Assembly: GCA_041653995.1 (NCBI GenBank)
Contig: JBAZEK010000002.1
Location: 1 to 64,000 of the forward strand
Direction: 5' to 3'
Source: Dehalococcoidia bacterium
GTDB taxonomy: Bacteria; Chloroflexota; Dehalococcoidia; GIF9; UBA5629
DNA: 64,000 nucleotides
This document shows positions 1 to 8,525 of the stretch, piece after piece. The translations under genes and the position numbers were made by a program. The notes under the pieces are model-generated. The model saw nothing but the letters and a program-made list of their open reading frames with translations, was not told the origin of the DNA and did no database searches. The first letter of the stretch is position 1. The number at the start of each line of letters is the position of its first letter.

Positions 1-188
1 CCGGCTGTCCCCGCTCTCCAGCGTGATGCCCCGGCTGGAATCTTCCTCGCCGTTGACGTACAGCCTGATCGTGGTTGAGCCCTTACCCGTGCCCCTGTTG
101 GCCACGCCGACGTTTACCGTCAGTACGTCCCCCGGCGCCACCCTGTCGGCAGACAGCGAGGCGCTCTGCACGTAAATATTGGGCAGGC
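1..188. repeat. Near-identical repeat, copy 1 (CARDB-coding block)
   Basis: These 188 bases match 2006-2193 with only two substitutions that I can find. Both change an amino acid (Asp/Gly and Ala/Val), so the block codes the same CARDB segment in two adjacent paralogs. Flanking sequence diverges at once on the inner side. The left end is cut by the window, so the true repeat may be longer. Confidence 0.9.
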
Positions 189-1755
189 CTATGGGCGCCT
201 GGGAAGATGGAGCGGGAATGGACGGCGAGGAAGATTGCGGCCCTGCGTTCACTAAAGTCTGGTTAGACGGCGGCGGGGTAACAACTAAAGCCGGCCCTCC
301 CGGATCGGTGATGACGCCATTAGCCACCCCATCGGCGTCACCCAGGCCGCCGTCTCTGATGGTGATAGTCAGGACGCTGTCGCTGTTGTTGCTGCCCAGC
401 ATCGAGGTACAGTCAACCCATTGCCCGTTAATGCACTTCCAGTATTCCGTGTCCGCCGGCATATCCGCAGGCAGAATGATGACAATGGTTGCGGACGACC
501 CCGGTGTGATTCCCGTGACGGTGAAGGAGAAGAGGCCGTGCGGGAAGCTGAGATCCTCCCTGGGCGTGCAGGCAAGCGCCGATTCATCCTTCGCGGTCAG
601 GTTTGTAAAATAGCCGTTAAGCGTTGAAAAATAGGCTGTCCCGCTGCCAGTGGACGTGGCGACGGAGGCCTGGGTCAGCTCGTAGGCGCCCGTATCGCAG
701 GTGCTTCCCTGCCAACGTGGTACGCCACGCTGGTCCACCGCTGGGAAGCCTTCTCCGATACCATGGTCTATGGCCAGGCTGCCGTGCAGCAGAGCATGGG
801 TGAAGGTTGGACCGCCGTTGTCCTGCAACGGGCCCAGCAACGGGTCGGTGTTTATCAGGTCGGTACCCACGTTGAAGCCGCAGCTATTCTCACTGTCCAG
901 GTTGTATCCATTAGAGTCGGTAACACCACCCGGTTCAGTGTAGCCATTGTTATGGGCTGCATCGCCCGCTGTGTTGTTGCCCACTATGGTGCTCTCAAAT
1001 GTAGCAGTACCTTCATTGTAGAACCCACCGCCTTTGGCTGAAGCGTCTGTTGCCCGGTTATTGGCGATGGTTGAATACTCCGAAGTCATTTCGTCGCCCT
1101 GCCCATTGTAAATGCCACCGCCGCCTTCGGACCCGGAGGCAGAGTTGCCGCTTATAGTACAATTGCACATATATAGAGTGCCCCGGTTTTCTATTCCTCC
1201 ACCATGCGCCCCGTAATTACCGCTGACTGTGCACCTGTTAATATAAAGCGTGCCCCAGTTTAATATGCCGCCGGTGCCTAAGCCTACATTGTTCCTGACG
1301 GTGCAGTCATAGAGATTCAGCGTATTCAAAGCTCTTATAAAGATACCGGCAACACCATCCTGATAGCCGTTCTGGATGGTGAAGCCTGAAATGGTTACAT
1401 CTGCATCAGCCGCCGTGCTTTCAACAACAGTTTCGTAAGGAATGAATCCGCCACCGTCTATGAAGGTGTCGGGTGCGCCAGCACCCTCCAAAGTCAGGGC
1501 TTTGGAAATTATGATTTGTCCCACGTAGGTTCCCGCGGCAACGTGAACAGTCCCGCCCGCGTCAACAGTATCTATGCCCTTCTGGATGGTGGCAAATGGC
1601 TCAGCCTCGGTGCCGTGATTGCCGTCGCTGCCAGTGGTAGCTACCCAGACCTCAGGCATACCGCCGTTGGCGCTGACTCCATGTTCCGGCTGCAGCGGCA
1701 GCGCCGCCAGCGACAGCAATAAGATTAAAACCAGCGAAACTATCTTCCCTGCCAT
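1..1755 (-). CDS. Exported beta-helix surface protein, C-terminal end cut by window edge
   Basis: The frame is open from an ATG at 1755, with a GGGAG Shine-Dalgarno upstream, to the left edge (585 residues visible). It opens with a hydrophobic signal peptide. A right-handed beta-helix follows (repeats of the type CTVSGN, CTISGN), then a choice-of-anchor Q-like end (DPLLGPLQDNGGPT), a choice-of-anchor U-like domain around the motif YWKCINGQW, and the start of a CARDB-type Ig domain. It is a clear paralog of the next gene (1811-4075) but lacks that gene's IPT/TIG domain. By analogy it should end in a C-terminal membrane anchor beyond the edge. Likely role: cell-surface adhesion or polymer binding; no enzymatic residues recognised. 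Function is inference; export and fold class are well supported. Confidence 0.85.
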   Translation of the reverse strand, partial: MAGKIVSLVLILLLSLAALPLQPEHGVSANGGMPEVWVATTGSDGNHGTEAEPFATIQKGIDTVDAGGTVHVAAGTYVGQIIISKALTLEGAGAPDTFIDGGGFIPYETVVESTAADADVTISGFTIQNGYQDGVAGIFIRALNTLNLYDCTVRNNVGLGTGGILNWGTLYINRCTVSGNYGAHGGGIENRGTLYMCNCTISGNSASGSEGGGGIYNGQGDEMTSEYSTIANNRATDASAKGGGFYNEGTATFESTIVGNNTAGDAAHNNGYTEPGGVTDSNGYNLDSENSCGFNVGTDLINTDPLLGPLQDNGGPTFTHALLHGSLAIDHGIGEGFPAVDQRGVPRWQGSTCDTGAYELTQASVATSTGSGTAYFSTLNGYFTNLTAKDESALACTPREDLSFPHGLFSFTVTGITPGSSATIVIILPADMPADTEYWKCINGQWVDCTSMLGSNNSDSVLTITIRDGGLGDADGVANGVITDPGGPALVVTPPPSNQTLVNAGPQSSSPSIPAPSSQAPIGLPNIYVQSASLSADRVAPGDVLTVNVGVANRGTGKGSTTIRLYVNGEEDSSRGITLESGDSR

Positions 1756-1810
1756 AGAAGTATCTCTCCCGTTTGATTTGCCCCCTGACATCGGCATTGT
1801 CTTCATTGTT

Positions 1811-4075
1811 TTAGCACGTGTATCTCTGCCGTCTTGATATGTATATAAATCCTAATACCAGGGAGACGAAAATCAGGGCGCAGCTGACGAACAGGATGAG
1901 GTTGGCATCAACGATCTCCTCAACTATGAAATTGCCTGCTTGCGCACCATCCACCCGGACGCTGTAGGCGCCGGGCCGGCTGCGGCTCAGCGTGAAAATA
2001 ACCTGCCGGCTGTCCCCGCTCTCCAGCGTGATGCCCCGGCTGGAATCTTCCTCGCCGTTGACGTACAGCCTGATCGTGGTTGAGCCCTTACCCGTGCCCC
2101 TGTTGGCCACGCCGACGTTTACCGTCAGTACGCCCCCCGGCGCCACCCTGTCGACAGACAGCGAGGCGCTCTGCACGTAAATATTGGGCAGGCTGACGGG
2201 AGCCTGAGAAGCGGGAGAGTGGAGGGACGGCGAGGACGACTGCGGCCCTGTGCTCGCGCCGGATTGGACACCCGGCGTTACGGCTATGGCAGGACCACCC
2301 GGATCTATAATGGTGCCATTCGCTGCACCGTCGGCATCCGCCGGACCACCGTCTGTCAGGGTTAGTGTCAGTAAATTATCACCATCGTTATCGCCGATCA
2401 GCGAGGTGACATTCACCCATTGTCCATTGATGCATTTCCAGTACTGTGAATCCGCAGGGATAGCAGAGGGAAGCGTGATGGTTACAGTCACGGTTGAGCC
2501 CGGGGTAAGATTGGTGATATTAAATGAGAAAAAGCCATGTGGGAAACTGTATCCTTCCAGATCGCCACATGCCGTCGCGGCCGATGCGGTCAGATTATTG
2601 ATAGAGCCACCATTGGTGGTGAAGGTGGCGGCGCCGCTTCCCGTGGCTGTTTGCACATTCTGGGTTTGCTGCCCCGCCCGGGTAACGGTAAATCCGTCAT
2701 TCAGGCTGCCGGTGCCGGCAGGAGTGGTAACCGAGACATTCCTGACGCCGGGTGAAGCAAAGGACATTATGGTGATACTGGCGGTTATCCGCGTATCGCT
2801 ATCTACCGTGAAGCCATTCACCGAGACATAGCTGCCCAGTGCGCCGAACCTGACCGAGGTTGCTCCCGTGAAGTTAGTGCCCGTTATGGTGACATCCAGC
2901 GTCTGCCCCTGGGTACCCGAATTGGGATTGACCGATGTAATTGAAGGGGGGACCAGGCGCTGGAGCTCGTAGGCGCCGATGTCGAAGCCGTCGAGCATTG
3001 GCCTGGTAAAGCCGCGCTGGTCGTGATCCGGGCCGTCGGCGGCTCCATTGAACGCCGGACTTATCTGAGAAATAGCGTGCGTGAAGGTGGGCCCGCCATT
3101 GTCCTGCAGCGGGCCAAGCAATGGGTCGGTGCCTATCAGGTCGGATGGATGGTTGAAGTTACACGAGTTCTCGCTATCGATATTGCAGCCCTGAGATATG
3201 ATCCCGTCAGGAGGTTCGGAATAACCGTTGTTGTTAATGCCGTCACCTGACGTATTGTTGGCCACAATGCAGTTTTTGAAGTAGGCAGTTCTATCTGAGG
3301 AGTTAGCGAATCCGCCGCCCAGGGCACCAGTGAAGTTGCTCGTGGAGTTACTGACGATAGTGCAATTATGCAGCGTCACAGTGCCGTTATTCCAGACTCC
3401 GCCGCCGCTGTTAAATTCAGCTCTGGTCAGGTGGTTATCGCTTATGGTGCAGTTGGTCAGCCACATCTCACCACTTTCTCCTATAACACCCGGTGTATTT
3501 TGAATGCCGCCGCCATGATAAACAGCAGAATTGCCACTTACGGTGCATCTGTACATGTTGAGCTGGCCTGTGTTGTAAATGCCGCCGCCGTATTCGGCTG
3601 CGTTGTCTTTGACAACGCAGTCGTTGAGGGTGACTATATGTGTCTCGCCAATGTATATGCCCCCGCCGTGGGGACTGTCGGAAACACCGTTGCGAATTGT
3701 AAAACCGGATATAACGTTTTGTGTATCCGGATTACTGGAAATGTAGATTACCCTGCCCGAGCCGCCACCGTCTATAATCGTATCAGGAGCGCCGGCGCCT
3801 GCTAGGTCCACTGCCTTGGATATGTCCAGGTTCTCATAATAAGTCCCGGCAGCCACATGCACCGTACCTCCATCGCCTATCTCAACAGTGTCTATACCCT
3901 TCTGGATGGTGGCGAAGGGCTGTGCTTCGGTGCCGGGATTGCCGTCGCTGCCCGTGGTCGCTACCCAGACCTCGGTTACGCCCCCGTCGGCGCTGACTCC
4001 ATGTTCCGACTGCAGCGGCAGCACCGCCAGTGCCAGTGCCAGGATCAGAAGCAGAGCGGCTATTTTACCTGTCAT
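1811..4075 (-). CDS. Exported beta-helix/IPT/CARDB surface protein with C-terminal membrane anchor
   Basis: 754 residues. Order of parts: signal peptide (about 1-28); DUF1565-like start (WVATTGSDGNPGT) and right-handed beta-helix repeats (about 35-300); choice-of-anchor Q-like segment ending GAYEL; an IPT/TIG domain starting SITSVNPNSGTQGQ; a choice-of-anchor U-like domain (YWKCINGQW); a CARDB domain; and a final hydrophobic helix followed by the basic tail SRRQRYTC. This describes a protein secreted through the membrane and held there by its C-terminus. The GGGGGA Shine-Dalgarno sits about 8 bases before the ATG. It is a tandem paralog of the gene at the left edge; the N-terminus and CARDB block are highly alike while the helix has diverged. 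Likely an adhesin or structural surface protein; ligand unknown. Confidence 0.85.
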   Translation of the reverse strand: MTGKIAALLLILALALAVLPLQSEHGVSADGGVTEVWVATTGSDGNPGTEAQPFATIQKGIDTVEIGDGGTVHVAAGTYYENLDISKAVDLAGAGAPDTIIDGGGSGRVIYISSNPDTQNVISGFTIRNGVSDSPHGGGIYIGETHIVTLNDCVVKDNAAEYGGGIYNTGQLNMYRCTVSGNSAVYHGGGIQNTPGVIGESGEMWLTNCTISDNHLTRAEFNSGGGVWNNGTVTLHNCTIVSNSTSNFTGALGGGFANSSDRTAYFKNCIVANNTSGDGINNNGYSEPPDGIISQGCNIDSENSCNFNHPSDLIGTDPLLGPLQDNGGPTFTHAISQISPAFNGAADGPDHDQRGFTRPMLDGFDIGAYELQRLVPPSITSVNPNSGTQGQTLDVTITGTNFTGATSVRFGALGSYVSVNGFTVDSDTRITASITIMSFASPGVRNVSVTTPAGTGSLNDGFTVTRAGQQTQNVQTATGSGAATFTTNGGSINNLTASAATACGDLEGYSFPHGFFSFNITNLTPGSTVTVTITLPSAIPADSQYWKCINGQWVNVTSLIGDNDGDNLLTLTLTDGGPADADGAANGTIIDPGGPAIAVTPGVQSGASTGPQSSSPSLHSPASQAPVSLPNIYVQSASLSVDRVAPGGVLTVNVGVANRGTGKGSTTIRLYVNGEEDSSRGITLESGDSRQVIFTLSRSRPGAYSVRVDGAQAGNFIVEEIVDANLILFVSCALIFVSLVLGFIYISRRQRYTC
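2006..2193. repeat. Near-identical repeat, copy 2 (CARDB-coding block)
   Basis: Second copy of the 188-base block at 1-188, in the same orientation and frame, offset by 2005 bases. Two mismatches only, far fewer than in the rest of the two genes, which points to recent gene conversion or recent duplication of the 3' end. Confidence 0.9.
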
Positions 4076-4100
4076 ATGCCAATCCCCCTACACTGATAAA

Positions 4101-4130
4101 AAACCATGTTACAGTACCGTAACATGGTTT
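4101..4130. promoter_or_regulatory. Perfect 12-bp inverted repeat upstream of the beta-helix gene
   Basis: Arms 4101-4112 (AAACCATGTTAC) and 4119-4130 are exact reverse complements around a 6-base loop. It lies 26-55 bases upstream of the start codon at 4075, in the 5' region of the minus-strand surface protein. No T-run follows on either strand, so it reads better as an operator or 5'-UTR hairpin than as a terminator. The rest of the 4076-4355 gap is AT-rich and holds nothing else I recognise apart from the dnaJ promoter. Confidence 0.5.
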
Positions 4131-4303
4131 CACTCCCTGATAAACAATACGAATATCCGTATTTTAAACGCAAAACGCACCCAGTCTCGCCCAGACATTC
4201 TCGCGCTGAACTCAGATTATATTAATCCTGTCGAATAATAATGTCAACGCAATGCACCACCGGCGGCGATTTGCCGCACTTCCGCACCATCCGTAGCTAA
4301 AAT

Positions 4304-4333
4304 TTGATTATACAAACTCGCATTGTTTATACT
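4304..4333 (+). promoter_or_regulatory. Candidate sigma-70 promoter for dnaJ
   Basis: TTGATT at 4304-4309 and TATACT at 4328-4333 with an 18-base spacer, ending 22 bases before the dnaJ ATG. No CIRCE element is visible here, so dnaJ appears not to share the HrcA control of the dnaK operon. Confidence 0.4.
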
Positions 4334-4355
4334 GGTAAATTGAGGTTTTTTAAAT

Positions 4356-5465
4356 ATGGCTCCCGCTAAAGACTATTACTCGATACTGGGCGTGCCGCGC
4401 GGCGCCTCGGATGAGCAGCTCAAAAAGGCCTACCGCAGGATGGCCATGGAGTATCATCCCGACCGCAACGGCAACCCCGGCGCCGACGAGCGCTTCAAGG
4501 AGATAAACGAGGCCTACGAGGTGCTCTCGGACACCGATAAACGCGCTTTCTACGACCGCACCGGCCGCTCGCCCGGCAACGGCGGCGACAGCATGGGCTT
4601 CGATTCATTCGAGTTCGGCGGCCTGGGGGACATCTTCGAGGCCTTCTTCGGCGGCGCCGCCTCCACCAACCAGAGGCGCTCACCGCACAAGGGCCAGGAC
4701 ATCGGATTCAGGGTATCGCTGTCCTTCGAGGAGGCCTACACCGGCGCCGCCAGGGAGATCGAGATCAGCCGCGTCGAGCTGTGCTCCGCCTGCAAGGGCA
4801 TCGGCTGCAAACCCGGCACCAATCCCGAGAAATGTCCCGACTGCAACGGGGCGGGACAGGTGCGGCGCACGGCGCAGAGCATCTTCGGGCGCTTCGTGCA
4901 GACCTCCACCTGCCCCAACTGCAGCGGACAGGGCACCGTGATCAAGTCGCCCTGCGCTCAGTGCCGCGGACAGGGTCGAGAGAGGATCAAACGCAAGCTG
5001 CACGTCAGCATACCTGCCGGGGTGGACGAGGAGAGCCAGATGAGGATGCAGCACGAGGGCGAGGCCGGCTACTACGGCGGCCAGCCCGGCGACCTCTACC
5101 TGCGCTTCGACATCAAACCGCACAAGTTCTTCGTGCGCCGACAGTCAGATATAGTGATAGCCCTGCCGCTCAACTTCGCGCAGGCCGCGCTGGGATGCAC
5201 GGTCAACGTGCCCACCATGGAGGGGGTCTTCAGCCTCAAGGTGCCGCCCGGCACACACCACGGCAAGGTCTTTCGCATCAGGGAACGCGGATTCCCGCGG
5301 CTCAACTCGCGGGGACGCGGCGACCAGCTGGTGATAACCAGACTGATCACGCCCGAAAAGCTGGACCACCGCCAGAAGCAGCTGCTGGAGGAGCTGGCGG
5401 CCAGCCTGCCCAAAACCGAGGAATTCGCCCGTCCGGGCGAAGAGCTGCTGCAGAGCCTGGACTGA
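4356..5465 (+). CDS. dnaJ: Chaperone protein DnaJ (Hsp40)
   Basis: 369 residues, the usual DnaJ length. The J domain carries HPD at 34-36, which stimulates the DnaK ATPase. A Gly/Phe-rich stretch follows. Four CxxC zinc-finger repeats begin near residues 143, 160, 186 and 200 (CSACKGIG, CPDCNGAG, CPNCSGQG, CAQCRGQG). The C-terminal substrate-binding domains complete the type I architecture. It acts with DnaK and GrpE in cytoplasmic protein folding. It stands alone here, about 33 kb from hrcA-grpE-dnaK and on the opposite strand, and converges on plsY with 6 bases between stop codons. Identification is secure. Confidence 0.97.
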   Translation: MAPAKDYYSILGVPRGASDEQLKKAYRRMAMEYHPDRNGNPGADERFKEINEAYEVLSDTDKRAFYDRTGRSPGNGGDSMGFDSFEFGGLGDIFEAFFGGAASTNQRRSPHKGQDIGFRVSLSFEEAYTGAAREIEISRVELCSACKGIGCKPGTNPEKCPDCNGAGQVRRTAQSIFGRFVQTSTCPNCSGQGTVIKSPCAQCRGQGRERIKRKLHVSIPAGVDEESQMRMQHEGEAGYYGGQPGDLYLRFDIKPHKFFVRRQSDIVIALPLNFAQAALGCTVNVPTMEGVFSLKVPPGTHHGKVFRIRERGFPRLNSRGRGDQLVITRLITPEKLDHRQKQLLEELAASLPKTEEFARPGEELLQSLD

Positions 5466-5471
5466 ACCGGA

Positions 5472-6137
5472 CTATTTTTTTGTCTTATGCGGCCCGGCGC
5501 CCAGCTTGTTCTCGGTGCCCTCCTGCAGGCGCGTGATATTGGTACGGTGCTGCCAGATGATGAGGACCGCCGCCACCAGGCCGTAGAGCGCGTACAGCGG
5601 GGCCACCAGGGCCAGCAGCGCCAGCACCAGCATGGCGAAGAATACGCAGAGGGAGGCCAGCATGGAGCCCAGCGAGACATAGCGTGTGGTTAATGCCACG
5701 GCTATGCCCGCCGCCAGGCCCACCAGGGCCACCATCCAGTTGATCACGAGCAGTCCGCCGATGAAGCAGGCCACCCCCTTGCCTCCCTTGAAACCGATAT
5801 AGGCCGACCAGTTGTGCCCCACCATGACCATGATGGCGGCCAGGCACTGCGCGGCCTGTATATGTATATCGTGTCCGGCAACGATGAAAGTGTCGCTGCC
5901 GATGATCAGCATGCCCAGCAAGACCGCCAGGGCGGCCTTGCCCAGGTCGAGCAGGGCGGTGAGTATGCCCGGCCTGGTCCCCAGCGTGCGGAACACGTTG
6001 GTGGCGCCGATGTTTCCACTGCCGTGCTGCCGGATGTCGACGTGCGCCATGCTGCGGCTGATGATAAGGCCGAAGGGGATGGCGCCCAGAAGGTAGGCCA
6101 GGACGGCTATGGCGAGGAATTTCAAGGGTAATATCAC
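5472..6137 (-). CDS. plsY: Glycerol-3-phosphate acyltransferase PlsY
   Basis: 221 residues, strongly hydrophobic with about six membrane segments. Family motifs are visible: GSGNIGATNV near residue 40, GFKGGKGVA near 114, VGHNWS just before it, and a C-terminal TNITRLQEGTENKLG. PlsY acylates glycerol 3-phosphate from acyl-phosphate, the first step of phospholipid synthesis in the inner membrane. The GTG start overlaps the der stop codon by 4 bases (GTGA), so the two are probably translationally coupled. Assignment is secure. Confidence 0.95.
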   Translation of the reverse strand: MILPLKFLAIAVLAYLLGAIPFGLIISRSMAHVDIRQHGSGNIGATNVFRTLGTRPGILTALLDLGKAALAVLLGMLIIGSDTFIVAGHDIHIQAAQCLAAIMVMVGHNWSAYIGFKGGKGVACFIGGLLVINWMVALVGLAAGIAVALTTRYVSLGSMLASLCVFFAMLVLALLALVAPLYALYGLVAAVLIIWQHRTNITRLQEGTENKLGAGPHKTKK

Positions 6138-7471
6138 GAGATCTTTCCTCCGGTTTTACTTGACTTCTTCGATGCCTTTTTGAACAGGAGCTTGAGCGAG
6201 GTTCCGTAGAAACCGAACGTCTGACGCAGCCTGTTCTCCAGGTAGCGCTCGTATGAGAAATGCACCAGCAGCGGGTCGTTCACCAGGAAGGTGAAGCAGG
6301 GGGGATTGACTCCGCCCTGGTATGCCCGGTAAACCACCAGCCTCTTCGTCCCGCGGGGCGGCGGGGCATGCGAGGCCACCGCCTCTTTGACCAGCCCGTC
6401 GATCACGTCGTCCGGCAATTGCTTCTGCCTCTCATCCCAGGCTTCAAGGGCAATCGGTATGATGTTTTTAACGCCCAGCCCGGTGAGGGCCGATGTGAAT
6501 AATATCGGGGCATGCGCGATGAACTTCATGCGCTTGTCAACGGCGGCCACGTAATCGTCCCGGGTATCCGGGTCCGCCAGGTCCCATTTATTGACCACCA
6601 GCACGATGCCCTTGCAGGCCTCCTTGATATAGCCCGCCACGTGCGTATCCTGCGCCGTGATGAACTCGGTGGCGTCCATGATCAGCAGGGCCACGTCGCA
6701 GCGGTTGATGGCGCGCAGCGTGCGCACCAGCCCGTAATACTCCAGCCCCACGCCCGCCTTGCCGCGCTTGCGTATGCCGGCCGTATCGATCAGCACGACC
6801 TCCCTGCCGCCGTGTTTGACCACGGTGTCCGTGGCGTCCCTGGTCGTGCCCGCCGTGGGGTCGACGATTGTGCGCTCGGACCCCGCCACGGCGTTGACCA
6901 GCAGGGACTTGCCCACGTTGGGCCGTCCCACGATGGCCAGCCTGGGCCTGCCATCCTCCTCCGCCGTCTCGGACGGGGGAGGCAGCTTGGCCACGACGGC
7001 CTCCAGCAGCTCATGTATGCCGCGGCCGTGGTGGGCGCTGATGGGCAGGGGCTCGCCCAATCCGAGCTGATAGAACTCGGCAGAGGAGCTCCTCTGTTTT
7101 TCGGTTTCGGCCTTATTGGCGGCCAGCACCACCTGTTTGCCAAGGCTGCGCAGCCTGTCGGCTATCTCGGAATCGGCGGCGATCAGGCCGTCCCTGGCAT
7201 CGACAACGAAGATGACCAGGTCGGACTCGGCGATGGCCGCCTCCACCTGCTTCTTGACCTTGCGCCCCATCTCGGAGCCCGGCACGGGCTCCAGCCCGCC
7301 GGTATCGATCAGCGTGACCTCGTGGTCGAGCGCCCTGACATCGGCGAAGATGCGGTCGCGCGTGGTGCCCGGCAGGTCCTCCACGATGGCTATGGGGGCG
7401 CCGGCGATGCGGTTGAAGAGCGTGGACTTGCCCACGTTGGGCCGTCCCACGATGCTTATTATTGGATTCAT
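6134..7471 (-). CDS. der: Ribosome-assembly GTPase Der (EngA)
   Basis: 445 residues with two tandem GTPase domains and a C-terminal KH-like domain, the Der signature. P-loops GRPNVGKS appear near residues 8 and about 182. G3 motifs DTGG and DTAG and G4 motifs NKAE and NKWD are all present. Der is needed for 50S subunit maturation. It is the third gene of a minus-strand run GNAT-argF-der-plsY, with 76 bases separating it from argF. No strong Shine-Dalgarno is visible before its ATG. Confidence 0.97.
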   Translation of the reverse strand: MNPIISIVGRPNVGKSTLFNRIAGAPIAIVEDLPGTTRDRIFADVRALDHEVTLIDTGGLEPVPGSEMGRKVKKQVEAAIAESDLVIFVVDARDGLIAADSEIADRLRSLGKQVVLAANKAETEKQRSSSAEFYQLGLGEPLPISAHHGRGIHELLEAVVAKLPPPSETAEEDGRPRLAIVGRPNVGKSLLVNAVAGSERTIVDPTAGTTRDATDTVVKHGGREVVLIDTAGIRKRGKAGVGLEYYGLVRTLRAINRCDVALLIMDATEFITAQDTHVAGYIKEACKGIVLVVNKWDLADPDTRDDYVAAVDKRMKFIAHAPILFTSALTGLGVKNIIPIALEAWDERQKQLPDDVIDGLVKEAVASHAPPPRGTKRLVVYRAYQGGVNPPCFTFLVNDPLLVHFSYERYLENRLRQTFGFYGTSLKLLFKKASKKSSKTGGKIS

Positions 7472-7547
7472 CTGCGTGCAACCATTCTAATTCATGCGGC
7501 GATGCAACTTAATACGTAATACTACGGAGATGGGCGCCCGTAAAGGC

Positions 7548-8459
7548 CTATTTATATAGCTCGGCCAGCAGCGTGCGCTGAAAGTGCAGGCGATTTTCCG
7601 CCTGGTCGAAGATGATTGAGCGGTATTTATCGATGATGCCAACCTCCACCTCGTCGCCGTGGTGGGCGGGCAGGGGATGCATGACGATGGCGTCTTTTTT
7701 TGCGTACGACAGCAGCTTTTCGTTGATCTGGTAATCGTGGAAGGCGATGCAGCGCTGCTCGTACTCCTCCTCCTGCCCCATGCTGGTCCAGACGTCGGTG
7801 TAAACGATGTCGGCGTCTTTAGCCGCCATGGCGGGCTCCTCCAGCAGCATGATATGGCTGTCGCTCTTCTCGGCGTACTTGTTGGCGACCATCAGTATCT
7901 TATCCTTGAGGCTGTACTCCTGCGGCGAGGCGATCAGGAAATTGATACCCACCATGGAGCAGGCCAGCAGCAGCGAATTTGCCACGTTGTTGCCATCCCC
8001 GATGAAGGCCAGGTTAAGCCCCTTGAACTTGCCTTTGCGCTCGTAGATGGTGGTCAGGTCGGCCAGCGCCTGGCAGGGATGCTCGTAGTCGGAGAGGGCG
8101 TTGATCACCGGTATGGAGGCGAACTCGGCCAGTTTCTCAAGCGTATGGTGCATAAAAGTGCGGGACACGATTCCCTGCACGTAGCGGCTGAGCACGTGGG
8201 CCACATCGGGCACCGACTCGCGCTTGCCCAGCCCGACCTCTTCGGGGGACATATAGATAGCGTAGCCGCCCAGCTGGTGGACGGCCAGCTCGAAGCTCAT
8301 CCTGGTGCGCAGCGAGGGCTTCTCGAAGAGCAGGGCGATGTTCTTGCCCTCCAGGACCTGAGTCCAGGGCCCTTTCTTGGACTTCGCCGCCTTCTCTACG
8401 AGCTGCTGCACCTCGTCCGGCGTGAGGTCTGATACAGACAGTATGTCCCGTTTAGCCAA
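7548..8459 (-). CDS. argF: Ornithine carbamoyltransferase (ArgF family)
   Basis: 303 residues, normal for the family. Carbamoyl-phosphate motif SLRTR (near 50) and HPCQ (near 127) are present. The DVWTSMGQE motif binds ornithine in this family and argues against aspartate carbamoyltransferase. Reaction: carbamoyl phosphate plus ornithine gives citrulline (arginine synthesis). The usual HCLP motif reads HPLP here (MHPLPAHHGDEVE), so the cysteine normally next to the substrate is proline, an aspartate-carbamoyltransferase-like feature. Start is TTG at 8459 with GGAG ten bases upstream. No other arginine genes are nearby. Confidence 0.88.
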   Translation of the reverse strand: MAKRDILSVSDLTPDEVQQLVEKAAKSKKGPWTQVLEGKNIALLFEKPSLRTRMSFELAVHQLGGYAIYMSPEEVGLGKRESVPDVAHVLSRYVQGIVSRTFMHHTLEKLAEFASIPVINALSDYEHPCQALADLTTIYERKGKFKGLNLAFIGDGNNVANSLLLACSMVGINFLIASPQEYSLKDKILMVANKYAEKSDSHIMLLEEPAMAAKDADIVYTDVWTSMGQEEEYEQRCIAFHDYQINEKLLSYAKKDAIVMHPLPAHHGDEVEVGIIDKYRSIIFDQAENRLHFQRTLLAELYK

Positions 8460-8525
8460 TCTACGATCACTCCTTAATTAAAGTATCAGTATACCATAAC
8501 AGGAAGCTCGGGTCAGCGCAGGCGC

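Noticed and set aside
5466..5490. Terminator between dnaJ and plsY
   Set aside because: There is a run of seven T but no stem in front of it.
6512..7519. 335-codon open frame antisense to der
   Set aside because: der is complete and conserved; the antisense frame has shadow composition and no start signal.
7548..8459. Aspartate carbamoyltransferase
   Set aside because: HPLP looks ATCase-like, but DVWTSMGQE and overall spacing are those of ornithine carbamoyltransferase.
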